This document shows, piece after piece, positions 45,247 to 56,669 of a DNA stretch of 64,000 bases. A program made the position numbers and the translations under genes. This DNA comes from Aquatica leii (taxonomy: Eukaryota; Arthropoda; Insecta; Coleoptera; Lampyridae), in contig CM069432.1 of NCBI GenBank assembly GCA_035610365.1, positions 228,988,532-229,052,531 of the forward strand, read 5' to 3'. The stretch's first letter is position 1. Each line of letters starts with the position of its first letter. The notes beneath the pieces were generated by a model. The model was not told the origin of the DNA. It saw nothing but the letters and a program-made list of their open reading frames with translations, and did not search any database.

Positions 45247-45800
45247 TTATATGATTAATAATATCAAATTCTTTATTAAAACTGAATTTGAAAAGAGGAA
45301 TACAAAAGAGACGATTTGATAGATAACGAAAAGAAGAAATTTTGTGGTTATATGGATGATTAGAGTAGAAGGAAATTTGGGAATCAGTATAAGTTGGTTT
45401 ACAATAGATTTTAGAATTAAATTTTCCATTATCGCATAAAAGAAGAAATATTTAAATAAGGAAGAGAGTTGTTATATTCAATTTTATAAGTAAATTTATT
45501 ATTGTGACGAATAAGATTAATAGTAATTAATTAAATTATTAAGATACAAGAATAGATGAGAAAAGAAGAGTAATCGGAAGAACTAAGAATAGAATATTGA
45601 TTAGTAAAGTTAGAAGAAGTTCTTATAATATTGTTAAGCAAGTTTAGAGACAGAAGAATTGCAAGAAAGAATAAGCCAGATTAAGATAAAAGTTTTATGT
45701 ATTTTTGGTAAACCATAAAAAAATTGTGCCGAGGGATATATAAGTATGAAATGAAGGATATTCCTATTTTTAAAAAAATTAAAAGTTAAATTACATGATT
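45247..45800 (-). pseudogene. PLE reverse transcriptase fragment
   Basis: Minus-strand pieces of a Penelope-like RT: PSAQFFYGLPKIHKT (about 45740; fingers region) followed by WLILSCNSSVSKLA. Then, after a deletion, come FTYKIEYNNSLPYLNISSF and IYCKPTYTDSQISFYSNHP with YNHKISSFRYLSNR (about 45300; thumb region). The catalytic palm with its DD pair is missing. The thumb is cut at 45245 by the IS630-type element; the element's GIY-YIG domain lies beyond it at 38560-38810. Confidence 0.65.
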
Positions 45801-45809
45801 AACGACATG

Positions 45810-48720
45810 AGAGAAAGAAAAACACAAAAACTTTATTAACATAATCTTAACGAGAGAAAATAAGAATACTTTTATCAGGTATGGAATCAATAAGATCGTT
45901 GGATTTTAATAATAAACAGGATTTATAGATGGAATTAAAATTAGGATTAAATTTGGCATTATTTAAATTTCTTTTTATATTTATTATGCATTTTATATCT
46001 AATTTCGTTACTATTACGCAAACCTGAAAAATAAATTATGTTTTCTGAAGAAACTGCTGAAGTTTGAATGTTTCTTTGTTATATAAATAGACAAATTATA
46101 CTTAAAACCTGAACTTAACAAAAACTGATCTTGACAATAAAAAGAAACATTACTAAGATTAAGAATCGTAGAGTGAAAATTGCAGCACGAAACAAAATTA
46201 GTACGAGCACTAGTTTATATTCGATTTTAATAAAACATAAAACAATGTTTTTAAAATTTTTTTTAAATAGATGTTTTATTAAAATAATTAGGCGTTTATG
46301 TCAAAGTAACAAAACGTTTTTAAACGGATAGGGCAAAAAAAACAAAGAAACAAAAATATAAGTAATTTGAATAATGAGTAATAAACAAAAAGGAATTGTA
46401 GGAAATATGACAACAAAAGACTAAAGTACAAAAGCGATTATTACTAAAGAGAGATAAAAACCAAGTATCTGAAATTCTACAAAATGTTAGAACAAAAACG
46501 CGATGTACATTTGTATCAGTCATACAGGTAATTAAAATCTTTTTATACAAATATAAAATATAATAGCATTTTAAGTTGTAATCACGATTAAACAAAAAAA
46601 TTTTGCTAATAATTTAGTTTTTTGTTAATTTTATATGAAACCAATAATAAATTGTTATTCTCATAAAAAAATGAGCATATAGTTTTATAAAATATACACA
46701 ATATTAAATAAAATAAATGTAAGCTAAAAAAAATTGAAATTTTGATTTAACAATAAATTAAATATAAACAAACGTTAGTTATAATATGTTAAAAATAGTT
46801 TTTTCAACAAAGTCATTTTAAAAACAAATCTATTTTTAATCGTCTTTTCGAACTATGTGTTACTCAGTAATTGTAATTCTGAGATAAACCTATACCGCTA
46901 ACGATAAAAACAACTATGTATCTATTTTTACAGGATTATCTATTATTGTTTGGTTGTTGCTTAGCCAATACTTAGCATACATAGTTTTATAAATATGTCT
47001 TTGCTTTACTTTCAATTGATTTATTGTTTCATGGCACTCTTACTAAAATAACAGTTTATTACTGAATGTATACAAATGTTGAGAGTTTTTTGCTTTCAAA
47101 CTTTGTTCATCATAAGAAGTACATAATGACTTAATACGCAAATTAAAGTATCTTTAAAATATCACACAAGAAACAACAAAACAAAGTACTATCCGCTACT
47201 GACCTCGAACTTTCTCATAAACGCGAATAAAGACTCACCTGACAAAAAATTGTTAATGCGCATTGTATACATCATAAAGTGAACGATCTCTTCTTTGACT
47301 TGACTTAAAATGCTGGTTTTTTAAATTTTAATCATAGTTGGTTACAATTTTACCAAATAAAATTTTGTTTATACAACAATTAATCTATATTATTTAGGGT
47401 TTTATATTAGTTGCTGTTACACTAAAAATTAGAAACTTATTTGTCATTGTTGCAGAGCGAAATACTGAAATTCAGATTTTTAAAATTAATCAGATACTTT
47501 ATTGCTCGTTTTAAAACGTAAATCTTTTAAATAAATTTGTTTTTTATGGAGTTTTGAAATAGAAGCAATTTTGTACAGACTTAGCATAGTTGGCCATTGA
47601 CGTAATCTTCTATCACTGTTTGTATTAAGTCCGCAGGTACTTACGTGTGGCTAATCTAAAAAACTAAATTATCCTGAAATGATTAAAATTTATTATGCGT
47701 TATTACTTTTTTTTGCTTTTGATTTATTTTTTAATGATTTTATTTTTGCAGGTAGTTTACAATCACCAATATCTTTTTAATTCTGTTTTTCAGGTTATTA
47801 TGCGCTTGATTTTTAATTATTTTTACATAACAGTAATATTAATGATAATATTTGTTTGCATTTTCAGGTAGATATTTCGGACAAAGGCTGCAACAATGTT
47901 AACTTAGTACTACTGCTACAGCATCAACAAATATATTTTTCACATTTGAATCTATAATCTGCATAAATTTCTATTCAACAATAAATGTTTCTTACTTTAG
48001 CTCGACGTTTTGAAGCTCTGTTGGATACTTGCGTATGAATTTACTCCGTGTGTAATGTTCAAAAATCATAAAACGTTAATAAATGTTTATTTTTGTATTT
48101 TTTTTACCCATAAAAAAGTATTTATTTAGAATACTTCTGTTTTGTTCACTTAAAATTTTTTTTCGACTTTTTACATTATTCACATATATGTATACATTTA
48201 TTTAAAAATGTTTTGTTCTCAATTGCATGATTCAACAGAGTAATATTTTTTAAACGTTTTAAAACAATTTTTAAAGATGTTTAAAAAAATGAACAATCTG
48301 CTAAAATCATATTTATATTTAAAGTTTTGTTTTTCTAAGTACTATTTGGATTAAAATAAAATTAGTCTTCGTGTTCCTGCTTTCTAAAAGTTCGTTTGGA
48401 TTAATTAAATTTTTTGTAGTTTATTTAATATACTTTCTAGTCTACATATATGGTTTTTACGTTGATGACCAGCAGTTTCCAGTTGCATTTGTTATATCAC
48501 AGCATTTTCGTCAATTATCTTTTAAAATTATATATATATTTATAGATATTGACTAAAAGTAATACAGTTGCATTGTAAAGTACATTTTCTTTTTTGTGAA
48601 AATTGTTTTCATTCGTTTACGGCAGTAAGAATTAAAAGCAGTTAAACATTCAATAACTTAAAATAAATATAATTATAAATAAATAGTAATTACAATTTAA
48701 CACAAAGACAAACAATATGC
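45810..48720. other. No gene recognised
   Basis: About 2.9 kb of very AT-rich sequence with short low-complexity ORFs only. No repeat or TE motif that I can support. Confidence 0.5.
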
Positions 48721-48721
48721 C

Positions 48722-49045
48722 ATGTATAATAAAAAAGTATTGTATATAAGAATGAAAAAAAAACATACTAATTTAGGTTTACCTAAACCGAGTTATTTTA
48801 TATTTAATGAAGAAATGTATATTCAAAGATTTAGAGCACCCATGGATATTCCAGCGTCGTTTATATTAGCTAACGCTATACATGATTTACGTAAATATGT
48901 AAAAAACAAATGTATACCTTAAACAGACATTTAAAATATTCTTAACATTTTAATGATTATAATCCCACATTTAAAACTTACTTATGAAGTAGAACAAAGT
49001 GGTTTTCTTTCATTCTTAGATGATAGGGTTAATAAATAATGAATT
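48722..49045 (+). pseudogene. PLE reverse transcriptase fragment, plus strand
   Basis: A 66-codon frame reads LGLPKPSYFIFNEEMYIQRF, then APMDIPASFILANAIHDLRK, matching the PLE/telomerase-like RT block F-x-FN-x-Y-x-Q-x2-G-x-PMG-x-P-x-SP-x-LAN, with the PMG glycine changed to Asp. After stops, LKLTYEVEQSGFLSFLD (about 48980) matches the later FT-x-E-x-E-x4-L-x-FLD block. The FADD catalytic pair is not visible, so it is inactive. It lies about 1 kb from the retrozyme array. Confidence 0.55.
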
Positions 49046-50053
49046 CCATTTATCTAAACACTTACACCGTTAAAAAGTTAATATATTCAAAACTTTAAAA
49101 ACAGTAATTTACATAACAAGCATCGATAGTAAGGCATAGCATAACGAGCGTTAATTTTTAAACAAACAAAAAAGAATTGTAATCACTAGAAATATAATTT
49201 TATGATCAAAATACGTGACTTTCAAAAAGTTTTGCTTTTGGGATATATAAAAGTCTATTATAATTACTTTTTCAAATTATTTTTATATTATACAAGGTGT
49301 CGTCAACGTTGTGTTTTTTTAATAAAATTTTCTGTATATTATTGCATTTTTAAATTCTCCAATCAAATAAGTTTGTGTTTTAATAACGTTTATGAGGCCT
49401 AAACCTTAAAGTTTTTTAATTCATTCTTAAATTTTGTCAAAATATAACCTAATTTTCATATTTGAGAAACTTAAGAAACTTAAGAAGTATTTAAGTTATG
49501 GGAGCAAAAACTACAGTAAAGTTTAACAATAGATCATATTTGATATTTCAATAATAATAATTTTACATATTATACAAAGTATTAAAAAATTAAAACCTAT
49601 CAATTAAGAAACTTAAGTGGCTATAACTTAATTAATTTAAATAAATTAATTACCTATCAAATAGTATTAGAATGTTTTATATCTGAGTCTGCCCGTTTTT
49701 ACACAATACGCCAATTAATCGTCTTCTGTACCATTTGATGTTTTTTAAATAAAAGTTCAGTTGAATCTAATTGCCCGTTGTGTTTAGAAATATCAGATAG
49801 TTAGCAAGTATAAGAATAATAATGAAAAATATTTTTACAAAACTACAACTAGATTCCTCAGAACTTTTATTTAAAAACTATCAAATGGTGCAAGAAACGA
49901 TTATTTGAGGTATTGTGTGAAAGCGAAAAGACTTAGCTATAGAACGTTCTAATACTTATTAAAAAGTGCATTTTTTTGGTAAATTAAAAACTTGACGTTC
50001 CATTTAAACAAATAAAGTTATAGCCACTTATTATAATTAAAAATATAAAATAT

Positions 50054-50185
50054 AATCCACATGTAGGAAACTATGAAGTTGTTAGTTAGATAGTAAATAT
50101 TACAACCGCGAATACATTTTTTGAAATTCGCGGTTGTAATATTTACTATCTAACTAACAACTTCATAGTTTCCTACATGTGGATT
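50054..50185. repeat. 60-bp perfect palindrome at the array head
   Basis: 50054-50113 is the exact inverse of 50126-50185 around a 12-nt spacer. The left arm is an inverted piece of the retrozyme unit; the outermost three bases (AAT) overlap the target duplication. Inverted partial copies at one end are known for PLE insertions and could arise by template switching. Confidence 0.85.
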
Positions 50186-50303
50186 AACTCGTACGTAGTT
50201 TCGTTCCTACGAGATGGCGTTTAGCCTCAGATTTATTAATCAATTTAACACCCGAATGGGATAAAACTATGGCAATTTGTTTTATAGAGTTGTAAAAACT
50301 GCA

Positions 50304-50363
50304 TTAGAGTATTCCAATCTGAGGAGTCCAAATAGGACGAAACAGCTGTCCACTGGTCTCTAA
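50304..50363 (+). ncRNA. Hammerhead ribozyme, unit 1
   Basis: CTGAGGA (50319-50325), stem-loop II GTCC-AAATA-GGAC (50326-50338) and GAAAC (50339-50343) form the hammerhead core; the AAATA loop on a GTCC/GGAC stem is the form seen in newt and schistosome satellite ribozymes. Stem III would be the self-complementary ACAGCTGT, as in ribozymes that cut as dimers. Predicted cleavage is after GTC at 50350. Stem I pairs TTAGAG (50304-50309) with CTCTAA (50358-50363) and CCA (50314-50316) with TGG (50354-50356). The AT next to the core faces CAC without pairing, a possible weakness. Confidence 0.75.
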
Positions 50364-50633
50364 AATGGTTTCTGCAATTATATAAACAAATTTTTGCACT
50401 TCCTTAGTACAGTTAGAAATGTTATGCCGCGTATAATTCAAATAGATTTTTTGAAATTCGCGGTTGTAATATTTACTATCTAACTAACAACTTCATAGTT
50501 TCCTACATGTGGATTAACTCGTACGTAGTTTCGTTCCTACGAGATGGCGTTTAGCCTCAGATTTATTAATCAATTTAACACCCGAATGGGATAAAACTAT
50601 GGCAATTTGTTTTATAGAGTTGTAAAAACTGCA

Positions 50634-50693
50634 TTAGAGTATTCCAATCTGAGGAGTCCAAATAGGACGAAACAGCTGTCCACTGGTCTCTAA
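50634..50693 (+). ncRNA. Hammerhead ribozyme, unit 2
   Basis: Same as the unit-1 ribozyme, 330 bp downstream: CTGAGGA at 50649-50655, GAAAC at 50669-50673, predicted cleavage after 50680. Cleavage at both sites would release a 330-nt monomer (50351-50680). Confidence 0.75.
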
Positions 50694-51105
50694 AATGGTT
50701 TCTGCAATTATATAAACAAATTTTTGCACTTCCTTAGTACAGTTAGAAATGTTATGCCGCGTATAATTCAAATAGATTTTTTGAAATTCGCGGTTGTAAT
50801 ATTTACTATCTAACTAACAACTTCATAGTTTCCTACATGTGGATTAACTCGTACGTAGCTCCGCTCCTACGAGATGGCGTTTAGCCTCAGATTTATTAAT
50901 AAAATATAATAAAATTAGATACCTACTTCTTAAATTTCTCAAACATTAAATTAGGAATATATTTTAACAAAATTTAAATTATTTAAAAAATCTTAAGGTC
51001 TTATAAACGTTATTAGAACACAAGAAAAAATGTAATATAAAGAAATTTTATTTAAAAAACTTAACTTTAATACTTTTACGGCTTTTGCAACACCCTGTAA
51101 AATAT

Positions 51106-53700
51106 AAAAATAATTTTAAAAAATAACCACAACAAACCCCGATATATCCTAAAAGTAAAGTCACGTATTCCGAGTCGTATAGCGTGAATAACCCTGTATA
51201 ATAATTTATTTTAAACAGTTAGTTTTATGTGAATTTCTACTTTGCATTTTGCCGCTCTAGAGCTTGTTTTGCCTATTACGTAACTACCTACACTTACGAA
51301 CAAATATTGACGTTTGTGATGTTGGCAGCACAAAAATGCGGAAATACTAAAGATAAACAACTAACCCAATAACATAATAAACAAAATACTGACACAAACT
51401 AACACAACTACAAATATTATAGCACTAAATGTAACTAGTAGTTGTTGAAAAAAAACAAATCTACATTTTATAGTTCTGTTTTTATATCTACATTCTCCAT
51501 ATTAGTTAAGTCAATGATTCATTATCAGCAGTTTATAGTTGGCAACAATTGTGGTAACCTGTTTTCTGTAAAAATGCATTTTTCTTTTTCAACATTAATG
51601 CCTGTGAAAAAAAGGCTTTGTTTAAGTTATTGATGATATAATGATATTCGTATGCAACATTATTCTAAAATAAGCACTACTAAGCTTAATACTAACTAAC
51701 ATGAATATTATTTACACCAAAATCATAAATGTCCCAAACCTTACAAAAAGAATGATTCCGATTTTAACAGATAACATCAAAATAACAATATACAAAATTA
51801 ACAGAACAGTGTGTTGCATAAATTAGACTGCATGGGCTGCCATGTGTGTTTTATTGGACGAAGAGAACAGAAAGTCAAAAATTGTATTAACAGCCATAAA
51901 TATGATGGTAAAACTAAAAAAGGAAAACATTTTTATTGTCCATCACATTAACATAAGACATAATTTTGGTTTTAATAACCCCACAATTTTAGGAAAATGA
52001 TTACAAAAAAAAAGATTAATTTTGAAATAATATTCATCAACGTACACAAAAATAATATTCATTTTAATAGTGACATCAATAATTTAAGTAGTATAGTGCA
52101 CGCCGCTTAATAAAATCACATTAGGGCCATACATTTATATATTCATAACAAAATCTAATACCCAAAATAAAAACAATTGTGTATGTGATTAACATATTGT
52201 TAACTTAGAAAATAAAATTAAAGCATCAATACAAGCAAAAAATATTAAAATAAAAAAAATTAACAAAAAATTTAAGAAAGTCAACATTTTGAGCCAAATA
52301 AATTTAAGATTACGGACCTGTTGCATTAAATAGTTTGTTGAAATCGTTAATAAAAAGAAAAAAAAGTTAATTCACTGTTCTAAGAACTACAAATTTCTCA
52401 GTAATTTGTTGATATTAAAAATAAAAATAAATACAGAATCGTGTTATTAGATAAAACGTTAAATTAAATTAAATTGTTATTTTAAGAATTGCTCAATCTT
52501 TCCAAGTACACTGAAAATACAAAATGACTCGAAGATAACGTATTTACAAATGTTTAAATGAGTTAATATTACGTGTATAGTGTAACTAGTGTTTTTAAGC
52601 GACAATGATTACATTTTTCACTTTAAATAAGCGTATTTTAAAAATTTATGCATAATAGATTGTTGTTCATATACTGGGGGAGTCAACGATAGAATAAATA
52701 CTAAATACCAATTACGATTTAATACGAAGACAAACAATATGATATGTAGAATCAAAAAGTTATAATATCTAAAATAACCGCTAAAAACACTTATATAAAT
52801 ATATCTAATTTTAGAAATTAAATTGTTATAAATACGGTATACGCCGCTTATTAGAATCACTGATACTGTTATCAGTCGGGTAATGTTATTACTTTATTAA
52901 AGAACTATGCTACTACATAAAAAAACATCGTTTATAATAATCATAATTTCGGTTTATGTTATCAATTTTTTTCTTAGATTTGTTTCTACAACAAGCGAGT
53001 CAAGGATAGAATAATGTAGGTTTGTCCTTTATAAGCAAACTTTACCAATAAAATGTATGTATTATATGTTTACTAAAGATGCGCATTTTAGAATTATCGT
53101 GGAATATACAGAGTGTGTCAAAAAATTGATATTTTTATGTGGAACAACCTGTGTATTATTCGATTTTTCAACTTTACGTGTGATATTAAAACTTTTTTTT
53201 ATTCAAGTTTTAAGATATTTGAAGTCATCATATTATTATGTATTAATCTTTAGTTTGCTAAGAAAACGTTTAGATTTGAATTAAAGGTAAAGTAAGTTTA
53301 AACTTTTGTTCTGTTTAAAAAATTATTAAGATATAAATACTACAGCATGTCTAAATTTTAACTTTAAACCTGGGAAAATAGAAATTCAATAAAATCAATT
53401 TTATAAATGGAACATTCCGTGAATTTTTATGTTATGTTAAACAGCTTTTGTTAAGCATGTTATATACCGATATTTTATTGATTTGAGTTATTTAGACTTT
53501 TATTGTTTTTCTCATATATCTTAATGATATTTTTTATTATTATTCGTACCAGGCTTAAAAATAAATTTTAAATATGGTTGAATTTTGGTTAAGTTTATAA
53601 AAAAGTTTTGTGTGTTTACTAAATAAATAATAGATTACTTTAAATATATTGATGTAGATGCTGACAATTGTTTCTATGTCTGCTGCCAATAATAACAATA
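51106..53700. other. No gene recognised
   Basis: AT-rich. An isolated TE end (AATAACCCTGTATA near 51188) resembles the CAGGGT ends nearby. A 25-bp word around CGCCGCTTA recurs at 52094 and 52836. ORFs are short and unmatched. Confidence 0.45.
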
Positions 53701-53704
53701 AATA

Positions 53705-55930
53705 AAGATTCTTAGTGAGGAAACTATAAATTATATTAAAAAAATCCTTTAACAAAAGGACGTAAGTCACTGGCACCCAAATTAAAATAACAATATAAAG
53801 TTATATATTTTTAAAAAGGACACCATGTATTTTATATTATTTTTAAAAATTGCTTAAAAAATAATATCAGTTTATGCAAAATTCCCTTTACTTATACTTG
53901 ATAGTTTTTGAATTATTTGAGTTTTTTTGAAAATATAGTATTCTTGAAATAAATTAAGTGCGCTTGTTTACATATATTTGCAATTAACGCATTTTTGTCT
54001 GTTAATTCTACATTGTTCCAGCATTGTGTAGAAATAATAAAATGATTAAATTAATGTGCAAGGTGTTTGTATTGAGAAATTTAAACACACTAAAACCTTT
54101 TGTTTAATTACGTTGTTAACTTAAATGAAACACCCTGTATTTTATTTTTGTAATAACAAAAAAATTATTTTTCTTTTAAACTGCTATAAAGTTCTTTATA
54201 TCTATATCCACTATTTTCGAACGTATTTCTATTATTTTTTAATCAGTAAGCCGTGAAATAAACAGAAACTTGTTTACTGTCAAAATAGCATTTAAGTGAT
54301 TTTTAGTGTTTAGTAGTTGTCATTGTTGTTCATTCAAATATAAGAATATTCAGTTGAAGACTGCGTAAACATGATTTTATTACTAAGGAAACGTTTTCAA
54401 AATTGTATGTTACCATCAAGAGACTACGTTGAGAGGTTTTTTTTTAAAAATCATTCTCGTAAGGGAGTGTTTGAGAAACTGCTATTAAGGTTTTGTGAAA
54501 CGGCAGTGTTTCTTGCACAAAGTTATTAAAACCTATAGCTAAAGACGAAGATAAGCAATTAGAAGTTTTTCAACGTGTCATTGAAACTCCCAAGACTAGT
54601 CAAACAATTATTATTGCTAACTAAATAAATATAAGCGAAATCAGTATAAAAAGAATTCTCAAAAATCATAGTTATTACTCGTACCATATTCAGATAGACC
54701 AAAATTTGTATGCAACCGATTTTAAACGTGGGTTGGAATTTTGTTTATGGTTTCTCGAAAGAATTGGTGAAGACAAACACTTTTTTTACAAAATACTATT
54801 AACCGACGAATTTACATTTCATAATAATGGATTAACAAATAGACATAACTCTCATTATTACAGTACCGAAAACAAACAGAAATTTAGAACGCAAGATCGA
54901 CAAAACCGATGGTCTCTAAACGTCTATGGAGGATAATTTGTAGTAGGATCGTATTTTTCCATAGGTATTTAAATGGAAGAATTTTTTTTTATTATTAGAA
55001 AAAGAGTTTTGTTTTTTTTACATTTTTATTGACTGAGATGAAAATGTGGCTGTAGTTAGATGGTGTTCCAGCAAGTTTTCCCGAAAAGGGAATAGGTAGA
55101 GGTGGATTCAACAATTGGTTTTATAAAAAAATTGCTTTATCACACTCCGACGACTGCCAAAGATATGAAATCACGTATTCGCAATGCGTTTACAACTGTA
55201 ACTCCATGCACTTAAAAAACCTACGAAACAATTACAAACAGAGAATAAGATTGTGTATTGAAGACAACAGACAACACTTTAAATATTTGTTGTGAATTTA
55301 TTTATTTTGACAGCAAACAAGTTTTTGTCTATTAGACTGAATAAAAAAATCTATTCGATTGACAAAATTTATCGATGCAGGTAAACTAAGGGAAATAAGT
55401 CCAAAATTAATGGATATTAGTACAGAAAACCTTATAGCGGTTTAATAGAAAAATGTTTTTCCTTGTTACTACAATAATAAAATGCAAATGTTCTATTTAA
55501 ACTAACATAGTAAGTACTTAAACTTTTAATTAAAAGCACCCTATACATTAATTTAATAGTTTTATTATTTCTACACAAAACAATGTAGAATTAACAAACA
55601 AAAACATTATGTAATCAAATGATTATTTCGATAGTACTAGATTTTTTAAAAAAAGCAAATAACTCAAAAGCTATTAAGAATAGGTATAGAAAACTTTGCA
55701 TAAACTGACATTATTTTTTAAGCAATCTTTAAAAATTAAACAAAACACATGGTATTCCATTTATAAATATACAAGTTTATTATGTTATTTCAATTTGAGT
55801 CAGCCTGTATACTAATAACAAATTTTACATTGCAGCCAGTACTGACTTACGTACTTCTATAGTAAAGGATTTTTCAATATCATTTATAGTTTTGTCACTA
55901 AACTTCGTCCCGTTGATCGTAAACCACCCT
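53705..55930 (+). mobile_element. IS630/mariner-type transposon, second copy
   Basis: Arms of about 430 bp, 53705-54140 and 55490-55930, are inverted copies (for example AATTCTACATTGTT near 54005 mirrored by AACAATGTAGAATT near 55583). The right end reads CCACCCTG followed by TA; the left terminus has lost about 40 bp. A plus-strand transposase of the same family as at 39600-44501 lies between. The right arm holds an extra segment near 55805 with its own CAGCCTGTAT. Not functional. Confidence 0.7.
54400..55300 (+). pseudogene. IS630/mariner-type transposase, second copy
   Basis: Plus-strand pieces: LEVFQRVIETPKTSQTIII, then INISEISIKRILKNHSYYSY (end of the DNA-binding part), then an open 76-codon frame at 54706 with DFKRGLEFCLWFLERI, KILLTDEFTFHNNGLTNRHN (first catalytic Asp in TDE) and RWSLNVYGG. 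Later fragments are MWLxLDGVPASF (second Asp, about 55047), IGRGG and PTTAKDMKSRIRNAFTTVTP (about 55152). Stops and frameshifts separate them, and the third acidic motif is not visible. Confidence 0.75.
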
Positions 55931-55934
55931 GTAT

Positions 55935-56660
55935 ATTAAATAAAACAGAAAAATCAAGATAGCTCATGAGTGGGGAATCTCTTGAATCAGAACAATCGAG
56001 TTTTTAGTCTTACAAACAAAAAAATTGAAATTATTTAAATTGACTTCTAATTCATTAATAACAAAAAAAAGAACTTATCTACAGTTAAAAAACAAGAACT
56101 TAAATTATGTATCCACTAATACATAAATGCAATACCGAAAAGAATCTTTCACCTTTCAACTCAAAAGAATTACTGTCGAGGAATTTAACTGGGAAAACGT
56201 AACATTGCTTTTTATTTTTGTAAGAATTCCATCAAGGCTCCAATTTCTCACTACATTTAAATAAACATTTGTATTTCTCTTTGTTTTTAAATTCTGGTTA
56301 CACTTTCTGCAGAGTTTATGCTTATTTTTAGCCGCTCACAAATCTGACATCAATACACTATCACTGCATATTTATTTTTTCGTTTTAACCTTCATACGTT
56401 TTTCTGTACCCATTCTGCTCGTATCTTTTAAGTTTCTTTTATAACTGTTTTTCTAAAATATTTTTCCAAAGTTTTGAAGTCACCCATGTTTTAAATGAAG
56501 GTAAAAGATGTAGGTGGTATTTTTGCTAGCTTATTACTTGTAAACAATTTTGGACTGCAGGAATTGGTTTTTTGTTTAGTTTTATATAAAAAAAAATAAT
56601 TTTTATCGCAATTATAAAAATCTGGAAAAGACGAGAGAGGAAATTGTGATTCTTCAACAT
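55935..56660. other. No gene recognised
   Basis: AT-rich spacer between the transposon and the interspersed repeat. Nothing supported. Confidence 0.5.
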
Positions 56661-56669
56661 TTGAAATGG

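Larger units (their letters stand above)
50057..50899 (+). mobile_element. Retrozyme-like tandem array, 330-bp unit
   Basis: Direct repeats with a period of exactly 330 bp: the word TTGAAATTCGCGG occurs at 50121, 50451 and 50781. The first two units look identical; the third stops after about 115 bp at TTTATTAAT. The 5' end is an inverted partial copy (50057-50113). The array is flanked by TAAAATATAAT on both sides (50046-50056 and 50900-50910), an 11-bp target duplication, so it inserted as a unit. Each complete unit contains a hammerhead ribozyme core and no ORF. Tandem 170-400 bp units with a type I hammerhead and a target duplication describe metazoan retrozymes, small circular-RNA retroelements thought to borrow PLE enzymes. 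Near-identity of units indicates recent activity. Confidence 0.8.
49293..51097. mobile_element. Palindromic IS630-type MITE, interrupted by retrozyme array
   Basis: Ends are CAAGGTGTCGTCAACG on the left and, inverted, CAGGGTGTTGCAAAAGC on the right, with TA outside (49291-49292 and 51098-51099). Outer arms (49293-49495 versus 50915-51097) and inner arms (49617-49790 versus 49840-50020) are inverted copies, so the element is one long imperfect palindrome of about 0.95 kb without the array. CAGGGTG ends are shared with the IS630-type elements here, which suggests the same kind of transposase mobilised it. No ORF. Confidence 0.65.

Noticed and set aside
50057-50899. Array considered as ordinary satellite DNA or a CRISPR-like repeat
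   Set aside because: Only 2.3 units, flanked by an 11-bp target duplication inside a MITE, with a ribozyme core; units are contiguous without variable spacers.
52084-52862. Short direct repeat around CGCCGCTTA at 52094 and 52836
   Set aside because: Only about 25 bp match in very AT-rich sequence; no element boundaries or duplications found.
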